DNA of 64,000 nucleotides, taken from assembly GCF_008086595.1 (NCBI RefSeq), contig NZ_RXYA01000003.1, forward strand, positions 1 through 64,000, read 5' to 3'. The notes under the pieces were generated by a model. It worked only from the letters and a program-made list of their open reading frames with translations. It did not search any database and had not been told where the DNA came from. This DNA comes from Acetobacterium paludosum. Its GTDB lineage: Bacteria > Bacillota > Clostridia > Eubacteriales > Eubacteriaceae. Every line of letters begins with the position of its first letter. The first letter of the stretch is position 1. This document shows positions 16,230-26,480 of this stretch, one piece after another. A program made the translations under genes and the position numbers.

Positions 16230-17450
16230 ATGGGATTAAAAGATCTATTTAAAGACGTTACCGATCTGGCAAAAGATAGTATTGATTCAATACAGGCAGA
16301 TTTAGCACTAAAAAAAGAAGAACAGGAACGTTTAAGAGCAGCTATGGAACTCCGGATTAAAATTTTTACCGATACCCTACTTGGTCAGCTTATGAATAAT
16401 ATCGACCCTCTGGCTCGTCCTTTCATTGATACCGGTGATGCTGCGCTTGTTGCTTTTACCGAAGATTTTTCCTTAAAACTCTTGTTGCCGGCAAACGGCT
16501 CATCGGCAACTAAAATTGATATGCACCCATACGAGGAAAATATCCTGAAAAACGTTCTGAAAACATTCACCAGCTACCATCCTCAGGAGAAATTCCTGTT
16601 TCAGTTCAAAGATTCACAAGGACAGATTATTCTTGTTACGACAGCTAATCTTTATTTTAAAATCGTTTTCCCTGAAAACGCTTCATTTTACAGCATCGGC
16701 TCAATCCCAAAAGAAAAACTAATCGACATCGGCATCAGCCGAGATGATCAGCAATTTCAGCTCCTTGTCAACAATGTACCGCTGATTAGCACGCCTGCTG
16801 CAGAAATCCAAAACTTTGATTATGTTACCTTGTCAGAATACCTCCGACGCATTAAGGCAAAGGATTTCGCCATTGATGAAGATCAGATCAGTGCTTTTAT
16901 CTCATTAAAGCTTGACCCAACTACACTGGAAATCACAAACAAATTCATCGACAACAATGAAAAACTGGTCTATTTTGCCTGGGGGTTGGACAGCCTCAGC
17001 TCGAAGAAATTTATAATCTGTACAGATCATAAAATTATTTTGTATGATCGGGAATTGAATACCGACAAATGCTTTAACTATGATGAAATCACTTCGATTT
17101 CAACTCAGAAAAACACCGTATCTTTTTTAGACTTATCACTCACGCTGGGCATGAACCCGAACGATACCGAAATCCATACCGCCGACGGCGTTGAAACCAT
17201 TCATATTCTCTACTCTCGGGAAGCTGAGCGCCTTATTCAGGTATACAATCATTACAAAAGCGAGGCTTCCCCAAGAACAACGCAAGCTAATTCCGATGTT
17301 CAGCCGGAGACTGCCGACGATCAGCAACCGAGCATCCCTCTAAAAGATCCCATCGCAATGATCGAAAAATTGGCAGTTTTAAAAGAAAAGGGAATGATTA
17401 CTGAAGAAGAATTTAATCAGAAAAAGAAAGACTTGCTCGAAAAATTATAA
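16230..17450 (+). CDS. Cytoplasmic PH-like and SHOCT-domain protein
   Basis: The start is ATG at 16230, preceded by AAAAGGAG; an upstream in-frame extension has no binding site. The product is 406 residues. It opens with an amphipathic, charged helix region (1-50), has a middle part of unknown fold, then a segment (about 240-345) resembling bacterial PH domains with repeated beta strands (FIICTDHKIILYDRE). It closes with a SHOCT motif (about 375-406; LAVLKEKGMITEEEFNQKKK). SHOCT domains are short tails thought to mediate oligomerisation. No signal peptide or membrane helix is seen. It is a single-gene unit between two terminators; the function is unknown. Confidence 0.82.
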   Translation: MGLKDLFKDVTDLAKDSIDSIQADLALKKEEQERLRAAMELRIKIFTDTLLGQLMNNIDPLARPFIDTGDAALVAFTEDFSLKLLLPANGSSATKIDMHPYEENILKNVLKTFTSYHPQEKFLFQFKDSQGQIILVTTANLYFKIVFPENASFYSIGSIPKEKLIDIGISRDDQQFQLLVNNVPLISTPAAEIQNFDYVTLSEYLRRIKAKDFAIDEDQISAFISLKLDPTTLEITNKFIDNNEKLVYFAWGLDSLSSKKFIICTDHKIILYDRELNTDKCFNYDEITSISTQKNTVSFLDLSLTLGMNPNDTEIHTADGVETIHILYSREAERLIQVYNHYKSEASPRTTQANSDVQPETADDQQPSIPLKDPIAMIEKLAVLKEKGMITEEEFNQKKKDLLEKL

Positions 17451-17476
17451 ACAATCATTAATTTTACTCTCAAAAA

Positions 17477-17516
17477 CAAATAACCGAGGTCATGAAACCG
17501 CGGTTATTTGTTTTTT
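17477..17516. terminator. Terminator between convergent genes
   Basis: CAAATAACCG pairs with CGGTTATTTG with a small internal mismatch and is followed by TTTTTT on the plus strand; it also lies just past the minus-strand BCCT stop. Confidence 0.8.
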
Positions 17517-17527
17517 GTTATCTAATT

Positions 17528-19189
17528 TTATTTTTCAATGTCTTCTATACTATTTTCAGGAACTGAGTTTTTTTTATTATTTATCGCTATTATTGTTTCT
17601 TTTTTAAAAGCTTCTTCCGCTTGCATCAGTGGATCCTGGCGAACCATTTTAATGGTCGAATAACACATGACAAACATAATAAAAATAAATGGGAACACGG
17701 CAACAATAGCGACGGTTTGTACCGCATGCAGTCCCCCCATAATAATGAGGATCCCTGCGGAAAACGCCAACGCTACACCCCATAAAAGCTTTAGACTGGT
17801 TCTAGGTGAATCATTTCCTCCGCTGGAGAGCATTCCCAAGACAATAGTAGCAGAATCGGTGGAAACAACAAAAAATGTAAACACGACAAAAAGAATAATT
17901 AGTGTTGTGACTTGACTTAAAGGAAATTGATGGAAAAGCACAAATATACCACTGGCAACATCAGATGTAATGGCTGTTTCAATCAGTCCCTTTGTCTCAG
18001 TGCCAAGTTCAAAATGCAGTGCTGTCGAACCAAACACATCAAAAAATACCATATCAAATATAGCCGGTACAACGATGCCTGCAAAAACGAATTCCTTAAT
18101 CGTTCTGCCTTTGGAAATTTTTGCAATGAACATTCCCACAAAAGGTGCCCATGAAATCCACCATGCCCAATAAAAGATGGTCCAGCTGTTTAACCAACCT
18201 CCCTGCTCTACCGGATCAGTCCATGTGCTCATCCTGATAAAATTCTGTACATACAATCCTGATGCGTTGACAAAGTTATCTAAAATGTATTTTGTAGGTC
18301 CAATTGAAAATAAAAACAATAATAATCCCAAACAGGCAATCATACTGATGTCCGAACCGATTTTTATTCCTTTGTCAATCGGTAAGCATGCCGATGCCAG
18401 ATAGGCTGCCGCTACTATAATGAGAATGATAATATAGGCTTCATTATTCATTGTAATTCCATAATTAAATGAGAGTCCCGCACCCAACTCCATTGTCCCT
18501 AATCCAACTGTTGTTGACACCCCAAAAAAAGTGATACATAAGGCTACAATATCAATAAATTTACCGATTGGGCCATAAATTTGATCACCTAAAATTGGAT
18601 AAAAACACGAACTGACAAGAGCTGGCAATCCTTTTCTGAAAATCACAAGACCCATAGGAATTCCCACAACAACATAGATTGCCCAAGGACTTATTCCCCA
18701 ATGCAGAAATGAAATTGCCATCGACCATTCGGCTGCCTGGGTACTTCCAGAAGCACCTGCATATGCCGGACCACTCAGAAAATGAGAGACCGTTTCAGCC
18801 ACAGACCAGTAAATGAGTCCGACCCCCATACCAGCTCCAAACAACATGGAAAACCATGAAAAATTTGAAAATTCTGGCTTATCATCATCTTTACCAAATT
18901 TAATTTTACCGTATTTACTCAAGGCCAGGACAAAACAAAAAATAACAAAAAAGAGCACCCCTGCTTCATACATCCAACCCCAGTTCGAAACTGTTGCTGA
19001 AAGAACCTGCCCCAGCACTACCGATAACGAATTATTATCCAATGCTCCCCAAAGAATAAATCCAAAACAGATTATTGCAGAAATAATGAATACGACTGAA
19101 TCTAAATGACCAAAAATCCCCCAATTGTTAGTAACCGCAGCTCTGTCTCTGGGGATAAAATCGCCTGTTTTATTATTTCTGCTTTTCAT
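17528..19189 (-). CDS. BCCT-family betaine/carnitine/choline transporter 1
   Basis: The 553-residue protein has the 12 hydrophobic helices of BCCT carriers and their aromatic signature near TM8 (NSWTIFYWAWWISWAPFVGM), plus the GMGVGLIYWSVAE segment in TM3. These carriers bring in trimethylammonium compounds such as glycine betaine, carnitine or proline betaine, coupled to sodium or by exchange. It is downstream of the corrinoid methyltransferase genes, so import of the methyl donor is the likely job. It is separated from the corrinoid gene by 261 bases with a hairpin, its own promoter and a leader ORF whose stop overlaps this start (ATGA). The start has GGGAGGAG. Confidence 0.93.
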   Translation of the reverse strand: MKSRNNKTGDFIPRDRAAVTNNWGIFGHLDSVVFIISAIICFGFILWGALDNNSLSVVLGQVLSATVSNWGWMYEAGVLFFVIFCFVLALSKYGKIKFGKDDDKPEFSNFSWFSMLFGAGMGVGLIYWSVAETVSHFLSGPAYAGASGSTQAAEWSMAISFLHWGISPWAIYVVVGIPMGLVIFRKGLPALVSSCFYPILGDQIYGPIGKFIDIVALCITFFGVSTTVGLGTMELGAGLSFNYGITMNNEAYIIILIIVAAAYLASACLPIDKGIKIGSDISMIACLGLLLFLFSIGPTKYILDNFVNASGLYVQNFIRMSTWTDPVEQGGWLNSWTIFYWAWWISWAPFVGMFIAKISKGRTIKEFVFAGIVVPAIFDMVFFDVFGSTALHFELGTETKGLIETAITSDVASGIFVLFHQFPLSQVTTLIILFVVFTFFVVSTDSATIVLGMLSSGGNDSPRTSLKLLWGVALAFSAGILIIMGGLHAVQTVAIVAVFPFIFIMFVMCYSTIKMVRQDPLMQAEEAFKKETIIAINNKKNSVPENSIEDIEK

Positions 19190-19266
19190 AATAATTCTCC
19201 TCCCAGGATCAATTTTCCTTTTCCATCATGCCCAATTAAAACGTTTGCACAAACATGAAGAATCAT
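19186..19266 (-). CDS. 26-residue leader ORF coupled to BCCT 1
   Basis: The ORF begins with ATG 5 bases after AGAAGGTG and encodes 26 residues beginning MILHVCANVLIGHDGKG. Its TGA overlaps the transporter ATG as ATGA, so translation would be coupled. It could be a regulatory leader peptide or the remains of a longer gene. No family is recognised. Confidence 0.5.
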   Translation of the reverse strand: MILHVCANVLIGHDGKGKLILGGELL

Positions 19267-19304
19267 ATCTTCACCTTCTTTACTGTTGTTAATGATCAGT
19301 ATTT

Positions 19305-19334
19305 ATTATATATTTAGTTTTTTAGGCTTGTCTA
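19305..19334 (-). promoter_or_regulatory. Promoter for the leader ORF and BCCT 1
   Basis: On the minus strand TAGACA (19329-19334), an 18-bp spacer and TATAAT (19305-19310). It allows expression of BCCT 1 apart from the methyltransferase operon. Confidence 0.6.
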
Positions 19335-19364
19335 TCACCATTTCGTTTTCAATTTTTTAATGAG

Positions 19365-19402
19365 TTAGCGCCAAAATATGCTTTGTGAACTTTTGGCGCT
19401 AA
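19365..19402. terminator. Hairpin between the corrinoid gene and BCCT 1
   Basis: TTAGCGCCAAAA pairs perfectly with TTTTGGCGCTAA around a 14-base loop. On the minus strand it is not followed by a T run, so it may be an RNA-processing or partial termination site that lowers readthrough into BCCT 1. Confidence 0.6.
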
Positions 19403-19450
19403 TCTCTTGATTATTTTTTTATTATATCATACCGGATTGGAAGACACTGA

Positions 19451-20098
19451 TTAGCCTAACAACTTTTTACATAATAGTACCGCTTCATCTGCTGTTTCTG
19501 CCCAGCCATCTGCTCCAATCTCTGCTCCCCATTTAGCACTTGTAGGACCTCCGCCAATGATTACTTTGTATTGATCTCTGATATTTTGTTCAACCAGATA
19601 TTCAATCAGTACTTTTTGAGATTTCATAGTTGTTGTTAGCAGTGAACTCGCTGCTAATATTTTAGCACCAACTTCATCGGCCTTTTTTACAAAATCTTCT
19701 GGTTTTTGATCGATACCAATATCATAAACTTTAAAACCAGCTGAAGTTAAAAGAGCACCGACAATATTTTTTCCAATATCATGAATGTCACCGGCCACGG
19801 TGCCAAGAACAATTTTCCCCTTATCTTCATAAGATCCTTCACCTTCGCCTGCCGCTAATACTTCTTCAAGTACATCCATTCCAGCTTTCATAGCATCGGC
19901 TGCCATCATAACATCTGGTAAGAAGGCCTCACCACTGGTCCAGCTTGCTCCGACTTCTTCAATTCCCTTGATAAACCCAAGTTGAACCGCTTGAACCGGA
20001 TCGATTTTCTCAGCTATTACCTTTTCTGCCAACTCAACTGCTAAATCCTCATCTCCATCAACGATTGCATCTTTAATTTCTTCAAAAATTGTGTTCAT
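19451..20098 (-). CDS. Methyl-accepting corrinoid protein (MttC/MtbC family)
   Basis: The 215-residue protein has the helical cap domain (1-90) and a Rossmann-type B12-binding domain (about 93-215). The cobalt lower-ligand motif D104-x-H106-x-x-G109 is intact (AGDIHDIGKN), with the conserved serine/threonine pair in SSLLTTTM and the GGG loop near the end. It accepts a methyl group from the MttB-family protein and passes it to the MtrH-family protein. It is the fourth gene of the sigma-54 operon, 29 bases after the MttB gene. AGAAGGAG precedes the ATG. Reactivation after cobalt oxidation would need a RACo-type protein. Confidence 0.95.
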   Translation of the reverse strand: MNTIFEEIKDAIVDGDEDLAVELAEKVIAEKIDPVQAVQLGFIKGIEEVGASWTSGEAFLPDVMMAADAMKAGMDVLEEVLAAGEGEGSYEDKGKIVLGTVAGDIHDIGKNIVGALLTSAGFKVYDIGIDQKPEDFVKKADEVGAKILAASSLLTTTMKSQKVLIEYLVEQNIRDQYKVIIGGGPTSAKWGAEIGADGWAETADEAVLLCKKLLG

Positions 20099-20127
20099 TT
20101 TATTCTCCTTCTATTATATTATTTTTA

Positions 20128-21561
20128 TTATTTGTTTAGTAATTCTTTTGCTCGCTTTTCAATGAATGATTCGATTTTTTCTTTAACAACCGGATCTAAT
20201 GCTGGTGGCACATAGCTGGCAAGCACTTCCTGCCATTTTATTTTTGCCCGTTGGTTTGTATCCAGGCTCTCTTTTGACCATCCGTCGAAAGATTGTCGAT
20301 CACTTAATTCTGGTCTGTAGAATTCCAGTTTAAAGTTTTTTCGGGTGTGTTTTTGAGTTAAAAAATGTCCGCCTGGTCCAACTTTTTCAATTACGTCAAA
20401 CGCCATTTTTTCATCACTTTCACAATCAAAACCTTTGAGGTATCTCAAAATCATTCCTGAAATTTCGTCGTCAACCATAAATTTTTCATATGACATGGCC
20501 ATGTAGTACTGAAGAATTCCAGCTGTATGCATAACGAAATGAACACCAGTGGTGCTGGTCGCAAAGAGCACCATCATGGACTCATAACCAGCCTGCGCAT
20601 CAACTGTTTTGGAATCGGTTAAGCCCCCGCCGCCTCGGCATGGGACACCATAGAACCGTGCGAATTGAGCACTTGCTGATGTAAATAAAGCATTTTCAGG
20701 ATTTCCGATTGACAATGAACCGGTTGACATATCCGTAACTGCCGATGTTGATCCATAAACAACCGGTGTCCCTGGGTTAATACACTGAGCAAGTGTAATG
20801 CCTGCCAATACTTCAGCATTCTGTAATGATAATGCTCCTGCCATGGTTGCCGGACCGGTTGAACCCGACATTACCAATGAGGCAATGACCATTGCCTGGC
20901 CAGTTTCAGCATAAGCCATTAATCCGCCGAGCATACGATCATCATATTTAAGTGGTGTAACCGAATTAATTAAACAGATTAAAGCTGGTTTTTCTTTGAT
21001 TACATCCATTCCACCATGAAGCAACGCTGCCATTTCAATAGAATCTTTTGCATATTCATATCCTGAAGAGCTTCCCATAAAGCATTTGTCCGAGTTGACA
21101 ATATGACTGTAAGCCATCTCCAAATGACGAATCTCATCGCGGACGTCTGTTGGTTCTACCACGGTTCCACCAGTCATATGCATATATTTGCTGGCGCCAG
21201 CCAATTTGACAAAATTGTCATAGTCTTCCATGGTTGCATCTCTTTTTACGCCATCTGCCTCATAAATAAATGGGGCCCCATAACCTGGCATATAGATAAT
21301 ATTTTCACCACCACAGACCAAATTATGTTCAGGATTACGCGCATGCAATGTAAATTGCGCGGGCGCTTTTGCCACCATCTCTTTTACAAAATCAGGATCA
21401 AAATAGACACGATGTCCTTCGACTCGTTGCCCCTGTTTTTTTAAAACTTCAATAGCTGGATCATAGGAAAATTCAACACCAATTTCCTTGAGAATTCTCA
21501 TACTGTTTTCATGAATCTTGTTAAGTTGTTCATCCGTCAAAATATCAAATTTTGGTAACAT
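20128..21561 (-). CDS. MttB-superfamily non-pyrrolysine methyltransferase
   Basis: The 477-residue protein belongs to the trimethylamine methyltransferase family but reads through without an in-frame amber codon, so it is a non-pyrrolysine member such as MtgB (glycine betaine), MtpB (proline betaine) or MtcB (carnitine). It would transfer one methyl group from a quaternary amine to the adjacent corrinoid protein. The family TIM barrel is seen throughout, for example YMPGYGAPF, GGTVVEPTDVRDE and RGGGGLTDSKTVDAQ. Two flanking BCCT carriers support a betaine-like substrate; which one cannot be settled here. The start has an AGAGGT site. Confidence 0.93.
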   Translation of the reverse strand: MLPKFDILTDEQLNKIHENSMRILKEIGVEFSYDPAIEVLKKQGQRVEGHRVYFDPDFVKEMVAKAPAQFTLHARNPEHNLVCGGENIIYMPGYGAPFIYEADGVKRDATMEDYDNFVKLAGASKYMHMTGGTVVEPTDVRDEIRHLEMAYSHIVNSDKCFMGSSSGYEYAKDSIEMAALLHGGMDVIKEKPALICLINSVTPLKYDDRMLGGLMAYAETGQAMVIASLVMSGSTGPATMAGALSLQNAEVLAGITLAQCINPGTPVVYGSTSAVTDMSTGSLSIGNPENALFTSASAQFARFYGVPCRGGGGLTDSKTVDAQAGYESMMVLFATSTTGVHFVMHTAGILQYYMAMSYEKFMVDDEISGMILRYLKGFDCESDEKMAFDVIEKVGPGGHFLTQKHTRKNFKLEFYRPELSDRQSFDGWSKESLDTNQRAKIKWQEVLASYVPPALDPVVKEKIESFIEKRAKELLNK

Positions 21562-21588
21562 GATAAAATACCTCTTCTTCTTAAAATT

Positions 21589-23151
21589 TTATTCTTTTAT
21601 GTCTACAGCCGTCTGGCTGCTGCCAACATCTTTTAGTTCATTATTCTTTAGTAATAATTGACTTTCCGTATAATCCGCTTTCAGCGCTTTATAAATGCTA
21701 AAACACATAACTATCATAATTAACATATACGGAAATGCCGCTACAATCGAAGCTGTCTGCAAAGCCTTTAAAGCAGAGGTTCCACCGACAAGGATTAACA
21801 TAATGGTAATTAAACCCTGGGCAATACCCCAGCCGGCTCTTAATTTCTTGTCTGGATCCATGTCTCCACCCGAAGTCAGCATGGCTAAGACATAGGTCGC
21901 AGAATTCGCAGCCCCAACAAAACAAACAACGATTAGCAGGATCGCTAATATGGATGTAATTCCATATAAAGGAAGCTGTTGTAAAAGTGCATAAAGGGCT
22001 GTGGTATAATCTGCTCCAACTGCTGCTTCAATCGCTCCACCGGAGATTGCGTTTAAATTAAATGCCGCCCCGCCATAAATGGCAATCCATATGAGTGAAA
22101 ATCCCGAGGGTAATAACGATACTGCCAAAATAAACTCTCTGATTGTTCGGCCTTTTGAGACCCGTGCGACAAACTGCCCAACAAATGGAGCCCAGGCAAT
22201 CCACCAGGCCCAGTAAAAGATGGTCCAGCCATTTAACCATTCGACATTTCCCATCCAGAAGGTTTGCCCGACAAGATTTTGGAGATACGAACCTAATGTA
22301 TTGGTAAAGTTATTTAAGATAAATACACTACCGCCGAAAACAAAAATGAATACCATAAATGCGACCGACAGCCAAATTTTTAAATTCGCTGCTGCCTGCA
22401 TGGCTTTATGCAGTCCAGAAACAGTTGCCAGAGTGAAAATAACAGTGATCACTGCAATAATGATCGAGACTGTCATAGGTGTTGATTTTATTCCCCAAAT
22501 ATATTCCAGGCCAGTAGCAATTTGAGTTGATCCCAGACCCAGACTTGTGGCAACACCGAAAATCGTAGCAAAAACAGCCAGTATATCGATTGTTTTCCCA
22601 ATTGGGCCATGTATTTTTTCACCAATTAATGGATAAAATGCAGAACTGATTAGGAATGGCAAATCTTTTCTAAATTGAAAATAGGCAAGTCCTAAACCGC
22701 CAATGGCAAAGATCACCCATGGATGAAGCCCCCAATGAAAAAAGGTAGTCCGCATGGCCAATTCCATTGCTGCCTGTGTTCCCCCTTCTCCTATTTGTGG
22801 AGTGAGATAATGCATGATGGGTTCGGATACCGACCAGAATACTAATCCAATCCCCATTCCTCCGCCAAATAGCATTGAAAACCACTGGAAATTAGTAAAT
22901 TCAGGTTTGTCATCATCCTTGCCTAAGATAATTTTTCCAAAGGGACTGATGGCGACTCCTATAGCAAATACAATAAACAAACCAACTGCCAACAAATATA
23001 ACCAGCCAAAAGTTGTTGTAATCAATGAATTCAACAGATTAAATACCGTTGTTGTACCTTCAGTAAAAAGCATACTAGCCAATACAAAAACTATCGCTAT
23101 TCCAGCTGAAACGTACAAAACGGTTCGATTCTTTGCTTGTTTTTCTTGCAT
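21589..23151 (-). CDS. BCCT-family transporter 2
   Basis: The 520-residue carrier has 12 predicted helices, the aromatic TM8 signature (NGWTIFYWAWWIAWAPFVGQ) and GMGIGLVFWSVSEP in TM3. It is clearly diverged from BCCT 1, so the two probably differ in substrate or affinity. It is the second gene of the operon, between the MtrH-family and MttB-family genes with gaps of 43 and 27 bases, and so is co-transcribed with them. AGGAGG precedes the ATG. Import of the quaternary amine, or exchange against its demethylated product, are the likely roles. Confidence 0.94.
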   Translation of the reverse strand: MQEKQAKNRTVLYVSAGIAIVFVLASMLFTEGTTTVFNLLNSLITTTFGWLYLLAVGLFIVFAIGVAISPFGKIILGKDDDKPEFTNFQWFSMLFGGGMGIGLVFWSVSEPIMHYLTPQIGEGGTQAAMELAMRTTFFHWGLHPWVIFAIGGLGLAYFQFRKDLPFLISSAFYPLIGEKIHGPIGKTIDILAVFATIFGVATSLGLGSTQIATGLEYIWGIKSTPMTVSIIIAVITVIFTLATVSGLHKAMQAAANLKIWLSVAFMVFIFVFGGSVFILNNFTNTLGSYLQNLVGQTFWMGNVEWLNGWTIFYWAWWIAWAPFVGQFVARVSKGRTIREFILAVSLLPSGFSLIWIAIYGGAAFNLNAISGGAIEAAVGADYTTALYALLQQLPLYGITSILAILLIVVCFVGAANSATYVLAMLTSGGDMDPDKKLRAGWGIAQGLITIMLILVGGTSALKALQTASIVAAFPYMLIMIVMCFSIYKALKADYTESQLLLKNNELKDVGSSQTAVDIKE

Positions 23152-23194
23152 TTTAGTTAATCCTCCTTCTGTTTTAGAATTGGTTCGAATTTTT

Positions 23195-24127
<933 letters not shown>

Positions 24128-24254
24128 TCATTAATTAATATAATTGCGTACTTTTTATTTTCCAACAAACAGCAAAATGATTACAATCTTTCTTTGTTTA
24201 CTCCTTTCATTTTTTCTTATATGGATCTTCTGTCAGTTATTGATGTTATGTATC

Positions 24255-24270
24255 GCAAAAACCGTGCCAA
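24255..24270 (-). promoter_or_regulatory. Sigma-54 (-24/-12) promoter of the methyltransferase operon
   Basis: Minus-strand TTGGCACGGTTTTTGC matches the YTGGCACGrNNNTTGCW consensus exactly, with the correct GG-N10-GC spacing. Transcription should start near 24243. The divergent neighbour is a sigma-54 enhancer-binding protein. Confidence 0.9.
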
Positions 24271-24394
24271 CCAACTTCATTCTTCATTACTGGTTTTACC
24301 GCCAATTTCAAAGCTTCCTAACCATACATATTTACCAATTATGAAAAACAGCCTCGTAATTTACCATTTTTAACAATCCATTATGTTTTGTGGC

Positions 24395-24511
24395 CTTTCG
24401 CGGCAAAGTTTTTTGATTTATTCCAGAATATAGATTATAATTAAATTAGTTGAATCATAAAAAATGTAAAATATTGAAGCTTAAATGCGAAAGTGCTTAC
24501 AATTAATTGTA
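24395..24511. promoter_or_regulatory. Candidate enhancer sites for the sigma-54 activator
   Basis: Upstream of the -24/-12 promoter, CTTTCGC (24395-24401) and GCGAAAG (24487-24493) form an inverted pair. TACAATTAATTGTA (24498-24511) is a perfect 14-base palindrome just before the activator gene. These are the only dyads I see at enhancer distance (about 125-255 bp) in this 412-base interval; assignment is tentative. Confidence 0.35.
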
Positions 24512-24527
24512 GGAAAAGGAAAAGACA

Positions 24528-25952
24528 ATGCGAAATTACTTTGAACACAGTCAGGAATATCTGGATTATTTGCAAACGCTTCCAAACGAATTTTTTCTAG
24601 AAATATTAGAAAATTGTTTTTTTGAAATAACCGTTACCGATAAAAATGGAAATGTATTATACGCCAATCCTGCGTGCCTTCAGTATCATGGTATTTCCCC
24701 TGAAAAGATGTGGAAGCTTAATTTTTTAACATCTTTTCAGGGTCTGTGGACGCCTCCTTCAACAGCTGCCGCCATCGAAAAGAAACGAACAATTATTTCA
24801 AGACAGCGTTCACTGTTACCTGATGAAGAACACATTACCATTACCACCCCTTTATATAATAATGAAAATGAATTGATTATGCTTGTCTATAACACGCTTA
24901 AACGAGAATCTTTTGTGGAATTTGATTTGGATTATCTAAACCCTGAAAAAGAAAGTATTGTAGAAACAGAAGCAAAAGAAAAAAGAAGAGATAAAGGCGA
25001 AAAAAACAAAGCCAGCAATAATATCGTCGGTCGTAGCTATATTCTTTACCAAACGCTTCACAAATTAAAAAAAGCATCAAAATCTGATATTCCGATCCTT
25101 CTTTTGGGAGAAAGCGGAGTTGGGAAAAGTCTGATTGCCAAGTTCATTCATGATTGCAGTCCTCGAAAAGGAAGCCCTTTTATATCAATTAACTGCGCTT
25201 CCATTCCCGATAATCTCATTGAAAGCGAACTTTTCGGTTATGTCCCCTATGCTTTTACCGGAGCCAGTCCCAAAGGCAAAAAGGGTTTGGTAGAAATGGC
25301 AAACAATGGCACCTTGTTTTTAGATGAAATCGGCGAATTATTACCGAACATACAAGTTAAGCTTTTGGATTTTTTGGAAAATCAACGCTTTACTTCCGTC
25401 GGAGGATTGGAATCAAAAACCGTCAACACACGAATTATCACCGCTACTAATAAAAATTTGGCTGAGTTGGTAGAAAAAGAAAAGTTTCGGGAAGATTTAT
25501 ACTGGCGAATTAACGGCATCACTCAAACCATTCCCTCTCTCCGAGAACGCAGGGATGATATTTTCCCTATTGCTCAATATTATCTGAAGGAATATAATAA
25601 AAAATACAATCAAAATAAAGTATTTTCGAATCAGGTTATTGAATCCCTGATTCAATTTAACTGGCCTGGAAATGTAAGACAACTTAAAAATGCCGTGGAA
25701 CAAATGGCTGTTATGAGTCTGGGAAGTGTTATTGGAATGGATAAGTTGCCTGAACAGCTGGCAGCATTTTTCGATAACAAAGATCACCAAAAGCGAAAAT
25801 TAATTTTTGATGATCTTGTTGAAAATTTCAAACGAAATGTTATCGAGGATTATTATGAAATTTATGACGGCAATATCAACGAGATGGCTGATGCCCTTGG
25901 ATTAAGTCAAACAACGTCCTATCGCCTCGTAAATAAGTACATTAAAAAATAG
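24528..25952 (+). CDS. Sigma-54-dependent activator with PAS domain
   Basis: The 474 residues comprise a PAS-like N-terminal sensor (about 20-125), a charged linker (130-165), an AAA+ domain (about 166-400) and a Fis-type helix-turn-helix (about 430-474, ending NEMADALGLSQTTSYRLVNKYIKK). Walker A is GESGVGKS (194-201) and Walker B is LFLDEI (263-268). The sigma-54 contact loop reads YAFTGA (241-246) instead of GAFTGA, an unusual first residue. It lies divergent from the methyltransferase operon, whose promoter is of the sigma-54 type, so that operon is its probable target. The PAS domain may sense the amine or redox state. Confidence 0.92.
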   Translation: MRNYFEHSQEYLDYLQTLPNEFFLEILENCFFEITVTDKNGNVLYANPACLQYHGISPEKMWKLNFLTSFQGLWTPPSTAAAIEKKRTIISRQRSLLPDEEHITITTPLYNNENELIMLVYNTLKRESFVEFDLDYLNPEKESIVETEAKEKRRDKGEKNKASNNIVGRSYILYQTLHKLKKASKSDIPILLLGESGVGKSLIAKFIHDCSPRKGSPFISINCASIPDNLIESELFGYVPYAFTGASPKGKKGLVEMANNGTLFLDEIGELLPNIQVKLLDFLENQRFTSVGGLESKTVNTRIITATNKNLAELVEKEKFREDLYWRINGITQTIPSLRERRDDIFPIAQYYLKEYNKKYNQNKVFSNQVIESLIQFNWPGNVRQLKNAVEQMAVMSLGSVIGMDKLPEQLAAFFDNKDHQKRKLIFDDLVENFKRNVIEDYYEIYDGNINEMADALGLSQTTSYRLVNKYIKK

Positions 25953-25957
25953 TAAAA

Positions 25958-26009
25958 AAAGACAAATCGGTTAGGAAAGCAAGCGCTCCTTAACAGATTT
26001 GTCTTTATT
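25958..26009. terminator. Bidirectional terminator
   Basis: AAAGACAAATC pairs perfectly with GATTTGTCTTT. The minus-strand reading ends in seven T (for the 26063-26314 gene) and the plus-strand reading in TTTATT (for the activator gene). Confidence 0.85.
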
Positions 26010-26062
26010 AAATTTAAGATATTGTCCACCTTATAATGATATGCTGTCGATATCTTCCAAAG

Positions 26063-26314
26063 TCAAAACGAACGGTCTTTCATCCAGAATGATTTTTTAT
26101 CCCAGCTATAGACAATTTCAGCTTTGATCTTAGTAAAATAGCCTTCAATCAGTTTGTTCAAGTCATCCAGATCTGCAAAGCTGTTATCCGGTTTCAGTGA
26201 TTCAATCCACATACTTTGCCCACCGCAGGCATCGCTTAAATGAACTTTATAATCAAGTTTATTTTCTTTAACCCTTTTGTTTAATTCAATGATCTCATTC
26301 CATGTAATAACCAT
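26063..26314 (-). CDS. Small conserved acidic protein with SDACGG motif
   Basis: The 83-residue soluble protein is MVITWNEIIELNKR at the start and carries the central motif LSDACGGQSMW. It resembles small clostridial proteins annotated as the RDAC family; I am not certain of that match. ATG at 26314 is preferred over an in-frame TTG six bases upstream because AAGGG then lies seven bases away. No membrane segment is seen and the function is unknown. It is a single gene followed by the terminator at 25958-26009. Confidence 0.65.
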   Translation of the reverse strand: MVITWNEIIELNKRVKENKLDYKVHLSDACGGQSMWIESLKPDNSFADLDDLNKLIEGYFTKIKAEIVYSWDKKSFWMKDRSF

Positions 26315-26480
26315 TTTCAAACCCTTCTTTCTTAAATGATTTGTTAGTTACAATACTATGTTAATTCTCTAAAGATGTCAAATCATCTCGAAATTTTTCG
26401 ATAGTAATAACCATTCCCGATTTTTAAAAAATTATTCCATGGAAATCAGCAATTGCCAGCTACTGAAAATATTTTCTATA

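Noticed and set aside
20128-21561. Pyrrolysine-containing trimethylamine methyltransferase
   Set aside because: The frame has no in-frame amber codon and reads through at full length, so it is a non-pyrrolysine MttB homolog.
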